Positions 37,187 to 47,577 are shown, counted from the first letter of the stretch. The stretch is 64,000 bases of DNA from AA29 sp041481445 (GCA_041481445.1 JBGPBV010000004.1:1-64000); one strand, 5' to 3'. Made by a program: numbers and translations. Notes: generated by a model from the letters alone, not told the origin.

Positions 37187-37726
37187 ATGAAGGACCTCCT
37201 CGACATCCTGCAGGCGATGGCCGCGAACAAGGGGCGGACGGACAACCCGCTCGAGCTGTTCCTCGACATGTCGGAGCGGGTGGTGAAGTACGTGGCGGGG
37301 GCCTTCGGGGCCAAGACGGACGAGGTGGCGATCCTCTTCCTCACCTCCGACGCCCGCCACCTCCGCTTCGTGGCCCCACGGAAGTTCGCCGACCTCGGCA
37401 CCATCCCCGTGACCAAGCGCGACTCGATCGCCGTGAACATCTTCGGCCGCAAGGTCGGCGAGGCCATGAACAACGTGCCCATGGTCAAGCACGTCGCGTT
37501 CTTCGAGAGCGTCAAGCTGCGCGACCGCGCCGTTCCCATCCAGAAGATGATCACGGTGCCGATCCTGCAAGGAGAGGACGCCATCGGCGTGGCCCAGATC
37601 AGCCGCAAGGGCGAGACGCCGGCGGAGGCGGGGCCCGATTTCACCGGCAGCGACGTCCGCAAGGCCCAGGAGATCTTCCAGGCCCTCGCGCAGTACCTGA
37701 TGGCGGCCCGCCCGGAGAGGTTCTAG
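37187..37726 (+). CDS. GAF-domain-like protein
   Basis: 179 residues from ATG 37187. The pattern NPLELFLDMSERVVKYVAGAFGAKTDEVAILFLTSDARHLRFVAP, later KMITVPILQGEDAIGVAQISRKG, is that of a GAF domain covering almost the whole protein. GAF domains bind small molecules or act as regulatory modules. There is no output domain, so it must work with a partner; the kinase gene converges on it 12 nt away but is not cotranscribed. Ligand unknown. Start is set by the extended -10 box only 12 nt upstream, hence a very short leader and no Shine-Dalgarno. Confidence 0.75.
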   Translation: MKDLLDILQAMAANKGRTDNPLELFLDMSERVVKYVAGAFGAKTDEVAILFLTSDARHLRFVAPRKFADLGTIPVTKRDSIAVNIFGRKVGEAMNNVPMVKHVAFFESVKLRDRAVPIQKMITVPILQGEDAIGVAQISRKGETPAEAGPDFTGSDVRKAQEIFQALAQYLMAARPERF

Positions 37727-37738
37727 GCCCGCTCGCCG

Positions 37739-39721
37739 CTATTCGCCGAGCCCTGACCGGATGTAGCCGGAGTCGTCGCCCACGAACGAGCGCGGCCCGA
37801 TGGCGCTGGGCACGGCGATGATCTTGAACCCGTCCTCCTCGAGGGTCAGGTCGAACTTGTATCCCTTCCGGCGGAAGGAGCTCGGGCCGAACGGCACGTC
37901 CAGGCCGAAGCTGCTGGCGCGCGCCATCTCGGCCAGCGTGCCGTAGCGCCCGGTCGCCTTCTTGTAGACCTCCTCGCGGTCCATGACGTGCCGCAGGGTC
38001 GCCACCGCGGGCCGTTCGGCGGGTCCGGTGTCGCGCGGGCTGCGCTCGCGCTGGGTGAAGCGGCGGTTCGTGCCGTAGGTGCCGGTGGGCGAGCGCCATC
38101 CGTCGCGGTTGCGGTAGGTCTCGGCGGCGTGGTCGCCGGCGTCGCGGCCGTCCCCCGGCGGCGCCTCCTCGTCGAGGTACCGGTAGCGCGCGTCGGTGCC
38201 GTGGGCGGCCGGAGGCTCGGTGGTGCCGGCCTCGGGCGCGGTCGCCGTCTCGGTGGAGGAGGAACGCCCGGTCGAAGAGGGTCCCGGCCCGGTCGTCCGT
38301 CCGTTCGACGCCGTGGTCGTGCCCTTCGGCCCCACGGGAGCCACGTTGGAGCCGGTGTCCGCGGCGGGCACCGAGGCCGGCGGCGCGGGGAGCGTGGTCT
38401 CGGGGGGCTGGACCGCGATCGAGGTCGGGACGGTGGTGGCGGTGGTGGATCCCACGGACGTCCCCGGCGGGCCGGTCAGGTTCCCCGCGTCCTTGGCCTG
38501 TCCCCGGTGGCTCCACACGTACCAGCCGGCGCCGGCGACGCCCACGAGCAGGACGAACGCGACGGCGGCGATCCCGATGAGCAGCCCCGCGTTCGAGCTC
38601 TTCGGAGCCGGCCTCGGGGGCGGGGCGATCCGCGTGGGCGCGGCCGCGGCGGGCGGCGGCGGGGACACGCGCGGTCGCGGAGGAGCGACGGTCGTGGGGG
38701 GAGCGGGCGAGGCGACGGTGGCCGGGGCTCGCTGCGCGGTGAGCGACGTGCCCTGCATGGTCGGCGAGGCGCTGATGGTGGGGGCGATCGGCGGCGCCCC
38801 CGCGGGCAGCTTCATCCCGGGCGCGGTCGCCACCTCGGCCTGGCGCAGCGTCGGCGTGGCCCCGGGGCGGGTCAGGGCCATCAGGTCCTCGACCATGTCG
38901 CGGCCGTTCTGGTAGCGCATCTCCGGCGTCTTGGCCAGGGCCTTGCCGATGATGCGGACCATCTCGTCGGGGATGGCGGGGTCGAACTCGCGGATCGAGG
39001 GCGGCTCCTCGGTGATGATCTTGAAGATCAGGCCGGTGATGGAGTCGCCGCGGAAGGCCTTCCTGCCCGCCAGCATCTCGTACAGGACGGCGCCCACCGC
39101 GAAGAGGTCGCTGCGCCCGTCGAGGGCGGCCCCTCGCGCCTGCTCCGGGCTCATGTACGACGGCGTCCCGAGCAGGCTCCCGGTCACGGTGAGGTGGTCC
39201 CCGGAGTCGGTCACCTTGGCGATGCCGAAGTCCGTCACCTTCACGCGGTCGCCCGCCTCCACCATGATGTTGGCGGGCTTGATGTCGCGGTGGACGACGT
39301 TGCTCTTGTGCGCGAAGTCGAGGGCGTCCGCGACCTGGGCGGCCAGGCTGGCCGCGCGCTCGAGGGGCAGGCGGCCGGCGGTGGCGATGATGCGGTCGAG
39401 GCCCACGCCGTCGATGAACTCCATGGCCAGGTAGCTGATCCCGCCGGTGTCCCCGACGTCGTAGATGGTGACGATGTTCGGGTGCTTGAGCTGCGCGGAG
39501 ACCTGGGCCTCGCGCTTGAACCGGTCGATCAGCTCGTCGAGGCTGGCCCCGGCCGCGGCCAGGCCCTCCAGCCGGATGGTCTTGATGGCGACCATCCGGC
39601 CGAGGATCTTGTCCTTGGCCTTGTAGACGGTGCCGAACGCGCCCGCGCCCAGCTTCTTGACGACCTGGTAGCGCCCGGCGATCTCGCTGGGCTCGGAGGC
39701 GCCGGCTCTCTCTTCGCTCAC
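37739..39721 (-). CDS. Membrane Ser/Thr protein kinase with pilin-like C-terminal domain
   Basis: 660 residues from GTG 39721 with AGAGGAG seven nt upstream. Kinase domain at about 15-285: GAGAFG loop, Lys47, HRDIKPAN (Asp146), DFG 164-166, TPSYMSPEQ activation loop, so an active Hanks-type kinase. A proline-rich stretch follows (300-375), then one membrane helix at about 378-402. The outer part has a Ser/Thr/Pro-rich linker and a last 95-residue domain (EEVYKKATGRYGTLAEM ... GFKIIAVPSAIGPRSFVGDDSGYIR) that looks like the globular head of type IV pilin-like proteins. Usual bacterial kinases carry PASTA or TPR domains here. Preceded by the HIT gene, 12 nt away. Confidence 0.85.
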   Translation of the reverse strand: MSEERAGASEPSEIAGRYQVVKKLGAGAFGTVYKAKDKILGRMVAIKTIRLEGLAAAGASLDELIDRFKREAQVSAQLKHPNIVTIYDVGDTGGISYLAMEFIDGVGLDRIIATAGRLPLERAASLAAQVADALDFAHKSNVVHRDIKPANIMVEAGDRVKVTDFGIAKVTDSGDHLTVTGSLLGTPSYMSPEQARGAALDGRSDLFAVGAVLYEMLAGRKAFRGDSITGLIFKIITEEPPSIREFDPAIPDEMVRIIGKALAKTPEMRYQNGRDMVEDLMALTRPGATPTLRQAEVATAPGMKLPAGAPPIAPTISASPTMQGTSLTAQRAPATVASPAPPTTVAPPRPRVSPPPPAAAAPTRIAPPPRPAPKSSNAGLLIGIAAVAFVLLVGVAGAGWYVWSHRGQAKDAGNLTGPPGTSVGSTTATTVPTSIAVQPPETTLPAPPASVPAADTGSNVAPVGPKGTTTASNGRTTGPGPSSTGRSSSTETATAPEAGTTEPPAAHGTDARYRYLDEEAPPGDGRDAGDHAAETYRNRDGWRSPTGTYGTNRRFTQRERSPRDTGPAERPAVATLRHVMDREEVYKKATGRYGTLAEMARASSFGLDVPFGPSSFRRKGYKFDLTLEEDGFKIIAVPSAIGPRSFVGDDSGYIRSGLGE

Positions 39722-39733
39722 GACCGGGCTCCT

Positions 39734-40075
39734 CTAGCCGGGCGGCCAGCCCAGCTTGCGGCCGCCCACCAGGTGCAGGTGGATATGGTAGACGCTGTAG
39801 CCCGCGTCCTCGCCGGAGTTGAAGACCAGGCGGAACCCGCGACTGTCCAGCCCTTCCGCGCGGGCGAGGGCGGTGGCCCGTCGCACCAGGGCGCCCACCA
39901 GCGCGTCATCGCCCGCCTCGAGGTCGAGCACGCTCGTGATATGGCGCCGGGGGATGACGAGGATGTGCACCGGCCCCTGGGGATTGATGTCGTGGAAGGC
40001 GAGGATCTGGTCATCCTGGTAGGCCATGCGAGCGGGAATGCGGCCGGCCACGATCTCGCAGAACAGGCACGACAC
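39734..40075 (-). CDS. HIT family nucleotide hydrolase
   Basis: 113 residues from GTG 40075, which gives the family-typical start VSCLFCEIVAGRIPA and lies 9 nt after a TACACT box; GTG 40093 would add six residues. The histidine triad is HIHLHLVGG near the C-terminus, with ILVIPRRHITSVLDL and FHDINPQGPVHILV before it. HIT proteins (HinT branch) hydrolyse AMP-linked amines or dinucleoside polyphosphates; the cysteine pair CLFC is common in this branch. It ends 12 nt before the kinase start, so the two are likely cotranscribed. Confidence 0.88.
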   Translation of the reverse strand: MSCLFCEIVAGRIPARMAYQDDQILAFHDINPQGPVHILVIPRRHITSVLDLEAGDDALVGALVRRATALARAEGLDSRGFRLVFNSGEDAGYSVYHIHLHLVGGRKLGWPPG

Positions 40076-40084
40076 GTTCTGCCG

Positions 40085-40090
40085 AGTGTA
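40085..40090 (-). promoter_or_regulatory. -10 box TACACT of the HIT gene
   Basis: TACACT on the minus strand, 9 nt before GTG 40075. It argues for the shorter start of the HIT protein and for a near-leaderless mRNA. Confidence 0.45.
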
Positions 40091-40153
40091 CACGAATTCG
40101 CGGCGGGCGCTTCCCGGCGGTCGGGCCCGGGCGTGCGCGCTCTCACTGGCCGG

Positions 40154-40585
40154 CTACCGCCGGCGCCCGACCTCCTCGTCGAGGGCGGCGAAGAACCGCT
40201 CGATCAGACGGGCGTCCTCGCCGAAGTCCCAGCCCAGGGTCCGGCCGTGGGCGCGCACGCTCACGCGCGTGCGCGCGCCCATCCGCTGGATGCGCACGGT
40301 CACGTCGTGCTCGGTGGGGAGGACGGCCCCGCGCGTGGAGGCCTGCACCTCGCTCCCGCCCGGGCCGCGGCCCGCGGCCACGAACCGCCAGCCGAGCCGG
40401 TCGAGGGCCGCCCTCACCGCGCGGCCGACCTCGGCCTCCGCCGCCGCGTAGTCGCGGGGGCGGAGATCGGGGTACTCCGGCGTACGCCCCGTCTCGACGG
40501 TGTCGAGACGGGGCCACCTCAGGACGGCCCAGGCGGCGGCGCCGAGCAGGGCGGCCACGAGAAGGATGCGCAGGCCCCGGTCCAC
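40154..40585 (-). CDS. DUF1499-like protein
   Basis: 143 residues from GTG 40585; the frame also offers CTG 40591, which overlaps the mutY stop exactly as CTGA. An N-terminal membrane anchor or signal (LRILLVAALLGAAAWAVL) is followed by a small alpha/beta domain with TRVSVRAHGRTLGWDFGEDARLIERFFAALDEEV, the C-terminal pattern of DUF1499. Family function is unknown; many members are periplasmic. Coupled to mutY by overlap but no functional link is apparent. Confidence 0.65.
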   Translation of the reverse strand: MDRGLRILLVAALLGAAAWAVLRWPRLDTVETGRTPEYPDLRPRDYAAAEAEVGRAVRAALDRLGWRFVAAGRGPGGSEVQASTRGAVLPTEHDVTVRIQRMGARTRVSVRAHGRTLGWDFGEDARLIERFFAALDEEVGRRR

Positions 40586-40587
40586 GC

Positions 40588-41664
40588 TCAGCCCCGCCCC
40601 AGGTCGAGCGGCCTCTGCGGCGAGCGCGCGCCCGCGATGACCTTGCGGGTCAGCGACGACATCGGCAGGGAGGCCAGCTCGTCGGGGCCGGCCCACACGA
40701 ACCGCTCCGGATCCCGCGGCGGCTCGCGCCGGAGCCGGCCCGCGTAGGCCTCGACACGGATGCGCCGGAAGGTGATCGCGTGGCGCGCGCGGGCGAGGAG
40801 CGCGCCCGGCTCCACCTCCAGGCCGTGACGGGCCCGGATCTCGGCCACGAGGTCGGCCAGGCCGCGGCCCTCGAGCGAGGTCTGCGGGACCTCCCAGAAG
40901 CGTCCCATGAGCCGGCCCTCGCCGCGGCGGACGAGGAGCACGCGGCCGCGCCGCTCCACGACCACCGCCGCCACCGTCACGTCTACGGGCGCGCGGCGGC
41001 GCCGGCTCTCCGGCAGCTCCTCCTGGATCCCGGCGGCCCGGGCCCGGCACGGCGCGCGCAGCGGACACGCGGGGCAGGCCGGCCGCCGCGGCGTGCAGAC
41101 GGTCGCGCCGAGCTCCATGAGCGCCTGGTTCCAGTCCCCCGGCGACTCGCGGTCGAGCAGCTCCTCGGCCAGGTTGTAGTACGGCGCGTCGCGCGTCCAC
41201 TCCCTCCCGCGCAGGGCGAGCACGCGCGCGAGCACGCGCCGTACGTTGCCGTCCACCACCGGAAGGGGCGTGCCGTAGGCGATCGAGAGCACCGCGCTCG
41301 CGGTGTAGAGGCCGACGCCGGGCACGGCCAGCGCCGCCTCCAGCGTGCGCGGGAAGACGCCGTCGTGGCGCGCGACGACGTGGCGCGCCCCGCGGTGGAG
41401 GTTCCGCGCGCGGTGGTAGTAGCCGAGGCCGGACCAGCGGGCCAGGACGTCCTCCTCCCGCGCGCCCGCCAGCGCGCGCACGTCCGGGAACTGGGCGAGG
41501 AAGGCCTCGTAGTAGGGCCCCACGGCCTTGACCGTGGTCTGCTGGAGCATGACCTCCGAGACCCAGATGGGGTAGGGGTCGCGGGTCCGCCGCCAGGGCA
41601 GGTCGCGGCGGTGGCGCCGGTACCAGGTCAGGAGCGGGGGACGCAGGGCATCCGGGGCGGTCAC
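40588..41664 (-). CDS. mutY: Adenine DNA glycosylase
   Basis: 358 residues from GTG 41664, preferred over TTG 41694 because a TAGACT box ends 10 nt before it. It removes adenine mispaired with 8-oxoguanine. The helix-hairpin-helix VPGVGLYTASAVLSIAYG with the following VVDGNVRR aspartate, the catalytic glutamate in YPIWVSEVMLQQTTV and the iron-sulfur cysteines C-x6-C-x2-C-x5-C (CTPRRPACPACPLRAPC) are all intact. A C-terminal NUDIX-like domain (VAAVVVERRGRVLLVRR) recognises 8-oxoG. The stop overlaps the DUF1499 gene. Confidence 0.95.
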   Translation of the reverse strand: MTAPDALRPPLLTWYRRHRRDLPWRRTRDPYPIWVSEVMLQQTTVKAVGPYYEAFLAQFPDVRALAGAREEDVLARWSGLGYYHRARNLHRGARHVVARHDGVFPRTLEAALAVPGVGLYTASAVLSIAYGTPLPVVDGNVRRVLARVLALRGREWTRDAPYYNLAEELLDRESPGDWNQALMELGATVCTPRRPACPACPLRAPCRARAAGIQEELPESRRRRAPVDVTVAAVVVERRGRVLLVRRGEGRLMGRFWEVPQTSLEGRGLADLVAEIRARHGLEVEPGALLARARHAITFRRIRVEAYAGRLRREPPRDPERFVWAGPDELASLPMSSLTRKVIAGARSPQRPLDLGRG

Positions 41665-41674
41665 GTGCGGCCGT

Positions 41675-41680
41675 AGTCTA
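41675..41680 (-). promoter_or_regulatory. -10 box TAGACT of mutY
   Basis: TAGACT on the minus strand, 10 nt before GTG 41664, without a Shine-Dalgarno in between. It places the promoter inside the reading frame of the longer TTG form. Confidence 0.45.
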
Positions 41681-41715
41681 GCGCGACCGCTCAAGGCGCT
41701 GGAGCTGGGCTGGAT

Positions 41716-43017
<1,302 letters not shown>

Positions 43018-43024
43018 TGAATCC

Positions 43025-43030
43025 AGTGTA
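43025..43030 (-). promoter_or_regulatory. -10 box TACACT of murA, leaderless
   Basis: TACACT on the minus strand with exactly 7 nt to the murA ATG, so the transcript should begin on the start codon. It is squeezed between murA and the subtilase terminator. Confidence 0.5.
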
Positions 43031-43033
43031 CCC

Positions 43034-43078
43034 AAACAAAAAGCCCCTGGGGCGTGCCGCGGGGCACGTCCCAGGGGC
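43034..43078 (-). terminator. Rho-independent terminator of the subtilase gene
   Basis: 16-bp stem (43043-43058 against 43063-43078, one G-U pair), 4-nt loop, followed on the minus strand by TTTTTGTTT (43034-43042). Strongest intrinsic terminator in the window. Confidence 0.88.
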
Positions 43079-43104
43079 GATGCGACGACGGCCAGGTCAG
43101 CCGT

Positions 43105-46100
43105 TCACGGGCCGACCGGGTTGAGGCGGCGCGACTCGTACGCGTCGAAGTAGATGATCCCGCTCGCGCCGGCCTTGAGGCTGAGGACGCCCATGCGGGC
43201 GAGGTCGACCCCGCCCGCGTTGTTGTTCAGGTTGCTCAGCGTTCCCGCGGGCGCGCCGTCGATCCACAGCGAGAGCGATCCGTCCGCGGCCACCGGGCTG
43301 GTGGACTGCGTCCAGTCGAACTCGACGTAGTGCGAGGCGGCCGTGATCGTCGTGAACGGGGTGTCCACGGTGGTGTCGTCGTCGAGACGCACGCGCGCCA
43401 TCAGGCTGTACTGCCCGTCCTGGAACTTCAGCACGATCGCCACCAGTCGCCGCGACGGGCTCGCCTGGAGGGCCAGGAAGATGCGGGTACGGAAGTGGCC
43501 GCCGGCGACGCCGGGGTCGAAGGTGTGGGGGTCGAGGTAGAAGCGCGCCCGGAAGCGGCTCTCGGCGCTCGGATGGTCGTCCTCGACGAACAGGCTGTTC
43601 GTGTCGTTCACGAACGCCTGCAGGCCGAAGCTGCCGACGAGGGCGGCGGCGCCGGTGACGCTGAGGTCACCGCCGTCGGTGGACGAGGCCGACCAACCGG
43701 ACAGGTTGTTCGACTCGAAGCCGTCACGCCAGATCAGGTCGCCGGCGTTGATCGCGAAGGTCTGGGGGACGTCCGGCGCCGCGTTGAAGTTCCCGTTGCC
43801 GGCCTGGTGGGCGGTGATCGTGCAGGAGCCGACGTCGGTGAGGTGGACGGTGGCGCCGTCCGACGTCACCGTGCAGTTGCCGGTCGAGGTGAAGGTCACG
43901 GCCAGGCCGGAGGTCGCGGTGGCGCTGACGCTGAAGTCGGGATCGCCGAACGTCTTGTCGGCCAGCGCGCCAAAGGTGATCGTCTGGTCGGCCTTGACGA
44001 TGTTGAACGACTGCGGCACGTCCGGGGCCGGGTTGTAGGTGGCGTTGCCGGCCTGGTGGGCGGTGATCGTGCAAGTGCCGACGGCCGTGATGTGGACGAT
44101 GGTGCCGCTGGCGTTGACCGTGCACTGCCCGCTGGCGGTGAAGGTGACGGCCAGGCCGGAGGACGAGGACGCGCTGACGCCGAAGTCCGGGTCGACGGCG
44201 GTCTTGTTGGCGAGCGCTCCGAAGGTGATCGTCTGGTCGGCCTTGGTCACCGAGCCGTCCACGCAGCTCTCGGACTCGCCGAAGATCGACGAGCTGAACA
44301 TCTCCGCGCAGTTGCGCCAGGTCCCGACCTGGGCGGCGGTGGCGTTGATGGTGATGGTCTTGATCTCGCCGGGAGTGCCGGGGACGCTGGTGACCTCGAT
44401 CTCGGTCGCCGAGGTGGGCTGGGTGCCCGTGCCGTTGTAGTAGTAGTTCTGGCCGCTGTTGCCGAAGGAGTTCTCCGCGCCCACGGTCGCGAGGTTGCCT
44501 TCGCCCTGCGTCACGCCGTCGGGGCCATAGGCGAAGGTGATGTCCTGCCCGGGATTCGTGTTCGTGTTGCGGCCGATCCAGACCTCGAAGGTGTTCTGAT
44601 TGGGCCCGCCGCTGAAGTTAGGCACGTGGTCGAAGTCCACCACGATCCAGCTGTCGGGGCCGGCGGTGAGCACGCCGGCGCGGACGCCGCCGCCCGCGGG
44701 CAGCTTGGCCGGGCTCGCATCCAGGTCGCTCCAGAACGGGGCGAGGACGTTGTTGGGACGGGTGGGGTTGGGCAGGTTCTGGTTGAGGAACTGGATGTCC
44801 GCGCTCGTGCCTCCGCCCACCACGATGTAGCCGTCGCTGACCACGCCGATCCGGGTGTAGGTCTGTCCGGCGAAGACGAAGGCCGGAACGTTGAAGTTCG
44901 TGAGCGTGTCGTCGCCCATGGGGGTGACGGAAATGCCGAACCCGCTCAGGGGGACGTACCCGAAAGGCGTGGAGCCGTCCTGCACCCCCACCACGGGAGC
45001 GGTCGCCCCGTGCACGGTGTCCTGGAAGAACACGAGGTTACCGTCCTGGCTGGCCCCCGTCACGCCGGTGACGGTGAGCTGGCTGGGCACGGCGTCGAAT
45101 ACGGACGGGGTGTCGTCCGCGAAGTTGTTGTTCTGGAACTGGATCGTGCAGGTCGTGGTGGCATTCCAGGGCAGCGTCGAGGGCGTGCAGCTCTTGGTGA
45201 GGCTGAGGCCGGCCTGCTTGCGGACTATCGTGATCGGGAAGTTGAGCTCGCTCTGGCCGCCGCCCGCGTCCGGGCTCGTGAAGTGCAGGGAGGCAAGGCG
45301 GGTCTGGCCGATCGGCACCGCGGAGGCATCCACCGTGATGGTGATGGTCTGCGACAGGCCGGCGCCGAGCGTCACCGCGTGGGGAGTGGTGATGATGACG
45401 TCCGACGGCGACAGCGGGGTGATGTACCAGACGCGGCTCGCGCTGTCGACGCTCTTGAGCGTCCGCTGCACGTCCACGCGCCCGGCCATGACCGGCACGT
45501 ACAGGCTCGGGTAGTTCGAGGTGGAAAGGTTGCCGGACAGGCTCACGTAGTTCGCGCCGGTGTCGCTGATGGTCAGCCCGGGGTCGCCGGCCACGGTGAG
45601 GTCGATGCGGCCGGAGCCGACGTCGAACGGAGTGGCGGGCGTGACCCTGTCCTCCTTGACCGTGTGCGCGTTGGTGGCCGTCATCATCAGGGCGGACTTG
45701 ATCTGGCCCGGCGTCCAGGTCGGGTGGAGCTGGTGCAGCAGGGCGCCGGCGCCGGCGACGTGCGGGGTGGCCATCGAGGTGCCGCTGATGATCTGGAAGA
45801 ACTGGCCCTGCGGCAGGGTGGGCTCGGCCAGCACGGGCGAGTTGGCGGCCAGGATGTTGACCCCCGGCGCGCCCACGTCCGGTTTGCTGATGCCCAGCAC
45901 CTGGTTGGGGCCGCCGCGCGAGCTGAAGGACGCGGTGACGTCGCCCTGCCCGCCGAAGTCGGTGGCGCCGCCGGTGATCGTGCCCATGGCGTCGGCGTTG
46001 GCGTTGAGGTAGGCCACGAGCGACGTGCCCTGGGCGGAGTTGATGTGGAGCGTGGGGACGGCGTGGATGTCGGCGTCGAGGTCGGTGGCCCCGGCCGGAA

Positions 46101-47577
46101 CGTTGTACAGGATCATGCCCACGGCGCCGCCCGCGAACACGTTGGCGCTCTTGGCCACGCGGGCGTTGGTGCCGCGCTTGCAGGCCACGATCTTGCCGGT
46201 GAGGGTGCCGGCGCCGGCCGGGTTCAGGCAGAGGTCATCCGCGTAACCGGCCGCCGTCGCCGAGAGCACGACCGGCGCGGGCGTGGTGATGTCGGTGCCG
46301 GAGGAGGAGATCCCGGTCAGGCTGAGAGGACCGGCGGCCGCGGTGAGCGCGGCCGAGCCCCGGAACCCCTTGTCGTCGGTGCTGGCGGCGGCGGTGGTGA
46401 CCCAGGGCTCGCGGTGCTCGACGGTGTCGGCGCCGGGGCCGGAGTTGCCGCCCGCCGCGGCCACGAACACGCCTGCGTTGTAGGCGTCGAGGAAGGCGAG
46501 CGACCCCGCGTCCGAGTACGGGTTGGAGCCGCCGCCGATCGAGAAGCTCATCACGTTCACGCCGTCGAGGATGCCCTGCTCGATGGCGGCCGCCGAGTCC
46601 GAGGTGTAGCAGGAGCCGCCGCCGGTGCCGTCCGCCACCGTGAAGCAGACCTTGTAGATCGAGAGGTGGGCGCGGGGCGCGATCCCGGAGACGACGGCGC
46701 CGGTGGACGCGGTCACGCCCGCGTTGCCGGCGGCGGTGGTGGCGGTGTGCGAGCCGTGGCCGTTGTTGTCACGGGCGGAGATGAACTCGTTGGGGAGAGG
46801 AGTGCCCGGGCCGCCGCCGAAGGCGTCGAAGGTCGCCATGAAGCGGGCGGCGCCGATCAGCTTGTTGTTGCAGGCGAACACGGGGTCGTTGACATTGGCG
46901 GAGCCGAACTGGCAGGTGACGCCGTGCCACGTCGCGGGCGGCGCGGGATAGCTGCCGTCGTCGGCCACGGAGGGATGCTCCGGCCAGATCCCGGTGTCGA
47001 TCATGCCCACGATCACGCCCTCGCCCGCGTGGCCCTGTCCGCCCACTTCGCCCCAGAGCGTCGGGGCGCCGATGAACTCCGGGCTGCGGTTGGTGTCGAG
47101 GTGCAACAGCTCGTCCGGGTAGACCGCCTTCACCCCCGGCATCGAGGAGAGGTCCTTGAGCCGGTTGGCGGGCAGGAGCACGGACTCGCCGCCGATGACC
47201 CAGCGGAAGCGATGCACGACCCGCGCGCCGGGCACGGTCGCGCGGAGGGCGCTCTCGAAGGCGCTCTCCTTCTGGGCGAGGAAGCTCTCGTAGGCGCGGG
47301 CGGCCGGCGAATCCACGGCCAGCCGGCTCGCGCCGGTCGCCTCCGGGCTCGTCGCGGCCAGGCCGGCGAGGCCGCCCTTGTAGGACGCCACGGAGGGTAC
47401 GTCGAACTTGACGATCACGCTGACCATGCCGTTGGCCGACTTGGGCACCGACGAGGTGTCGGTGGCCTCCATCGGCGTGGCCTGGAACCGCGGGGCGTCC
47501 TGCGTGAGCGCGCTGGACGCGGTGATCAAGGCCAGGCCGAAGGCCAGGCCCGTACACAGGACGGCTCGCCTCAACAT
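43105..47577 (-). CDS. Large secreted S8 subtilisin-family protease
   Basis: 1490 residues from ATG 47577 with AAGGAG 8 nt upstream. A signal peptide ends near ALTQ, then an I9-like propeptide to about 160. The S8 triad is complete: Asp194 (GMIDTGIWP), His274 (NNGHGSHTA), Ser601 (SGTSMATPHVAG), with Asn378 in AAAGGNSGP for the oxyanion hole. A PA-type insert lies between His and Ser. Behind it come fibronectin-like and DUF11-like beta domains, two 83-residue repeats and a C-terminal jelly-roll (DLIWRDGFESNNLSGWS). Layout is that of extracellular proteases with carbohydrate- or cell-wall-binding tails. Promoter 47662-47691. Confidence 0.93.
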   Translation of the reverse strand: MLRRAVLCTGLAFGLALITASSALTQDAPRFQATPMEATDTSSVPKSANGMVSVIVKFDVPSVASYKGGLAGLAATSPEATGASRLAVDSPAARAYESFLAQKESAFESALRATVPGARVVHRFRWVIGGESVLLPANRLKDLSSMPGVKAVYPDELLHLDTNRSPEFIGAPTLWGEVGGQGHAGEGVIVGMIDTGIWPEHPSVADDGSYPAPPATWHGVTCQFGSANVNDPVFACNNKLIGAARFMATFDAFGGGPGTPLPNEFISARDNNGHGSHTATTAAGNAGVTASTGAVVSGIAPRAHLSIYKVCFTVADGTGGGSCYTSDSAAAIEQGILDGVNVMSFSIGGGSNPYSDAGSLAFLDAYNAGVFVAAAGGNSGPGADTVEHREPWVTTAAASTDDKGFRGSAALTAAAGPLSLTGISSSGTDITTPAPVVLSATAAGYADDLCLNPAGAGTLTGKIVACKRGTNARVAKSANVFAGGAVGMILYNVPAGATDLDADIHAVPTLHINSAQGTSLVAYLNANADAMGTITGGATDFGGQGDVTASFSSRGGPNQVLGISKPDVGAPGVNILAANSPVLAEPTLPQGQFFQIISGTSMATPHVAGAGALLHQLHPTWTPGQIKSALMMTATNAHTVKEDRVTPATPFDVGSGRIDLTVAGDPGLTISDTGANYVSLSGNLSTSNYPSLYVPVMAGRVDVQRTLKSVDSASRVWYITPLSPSDVIITTPHAVTLGAGLSQTITITVDASAVPIGQTRLASLHFTSPDAGGGQSELNFPITIVRKQAGLSLTKSCTPSTLPWNATTTCTIQFQNNNFADDTPSVFDAVPSQLTVTGVTGASQDGNLVFFQDTVHGATAPVVGVQDGSTPFGYVPLSGFGISVTPMGDDTLTNFNVPAFVFAGQTYTRIGVVSDGYIVVGGGTSADIQFLNQNLPNPTRPNNVLAPFWSDLDASPAKLPAGGGVRAGVLTAGPDSWIVVDFDHVPNFSGGPNQNTFEVWIGRNTNTNPGQDITFAYGPDGVTQGEGNLATVGAENSFGNSGQNYYYNGTGTQPTSATEIEVTSVPGTPGEIKTITINATAAQVGTWRNCAEMFSSSIFGESESCVDGSVTKADQTITFGALANKTAVDPDFGVSASSSSGLAVTFTASGQCTVNASGTIVHITAVGTCTITAHQAGNATYNPAPDVPQSFNIVKADQTITFGALADKTFGDPDFSVSATATSGLAVTFTSTGNCTVTSDGATVHLTDVGSCTITAHQAGNGNFNAAPDVPQTFAINAGDLIWRDGFESNNLSGWSASSTDGGDLSVTGAAALVGSFGLQAFVNDTNSLFVEDDHPSAESRFRARFYLDPHTFDPGVAGGHFRTRIFLALQASPSRRLVAIVLKFQDGQYSLMARVRLDDDTTVDTPFTTITAASHYVEFDWTQSTSPVAADGSLSLWIDGAPAGTLSNLNNNAGGVDLARMGVLSLKAGASGIIYFDAYESRRLNPVGP
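43742..44239 (-). repeat. Two tandem 249-bp (83-residue) repeats inside the subtilase gene
   Basis: Copies cover about 43742-43990 and 43991-44239; GGCCTGGTGGGCGGTGATCG recurs at 43801 and 44050. Each encodes KADQTITFGALA...KT..DPDF.V.A...SGLAVTFT...C.V.. followed by CTITAHQAGN, a MBG-like bacterial Ig-type adhesion repeat. High DNA identity suggests recent duplication. Confidence 0.75.
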
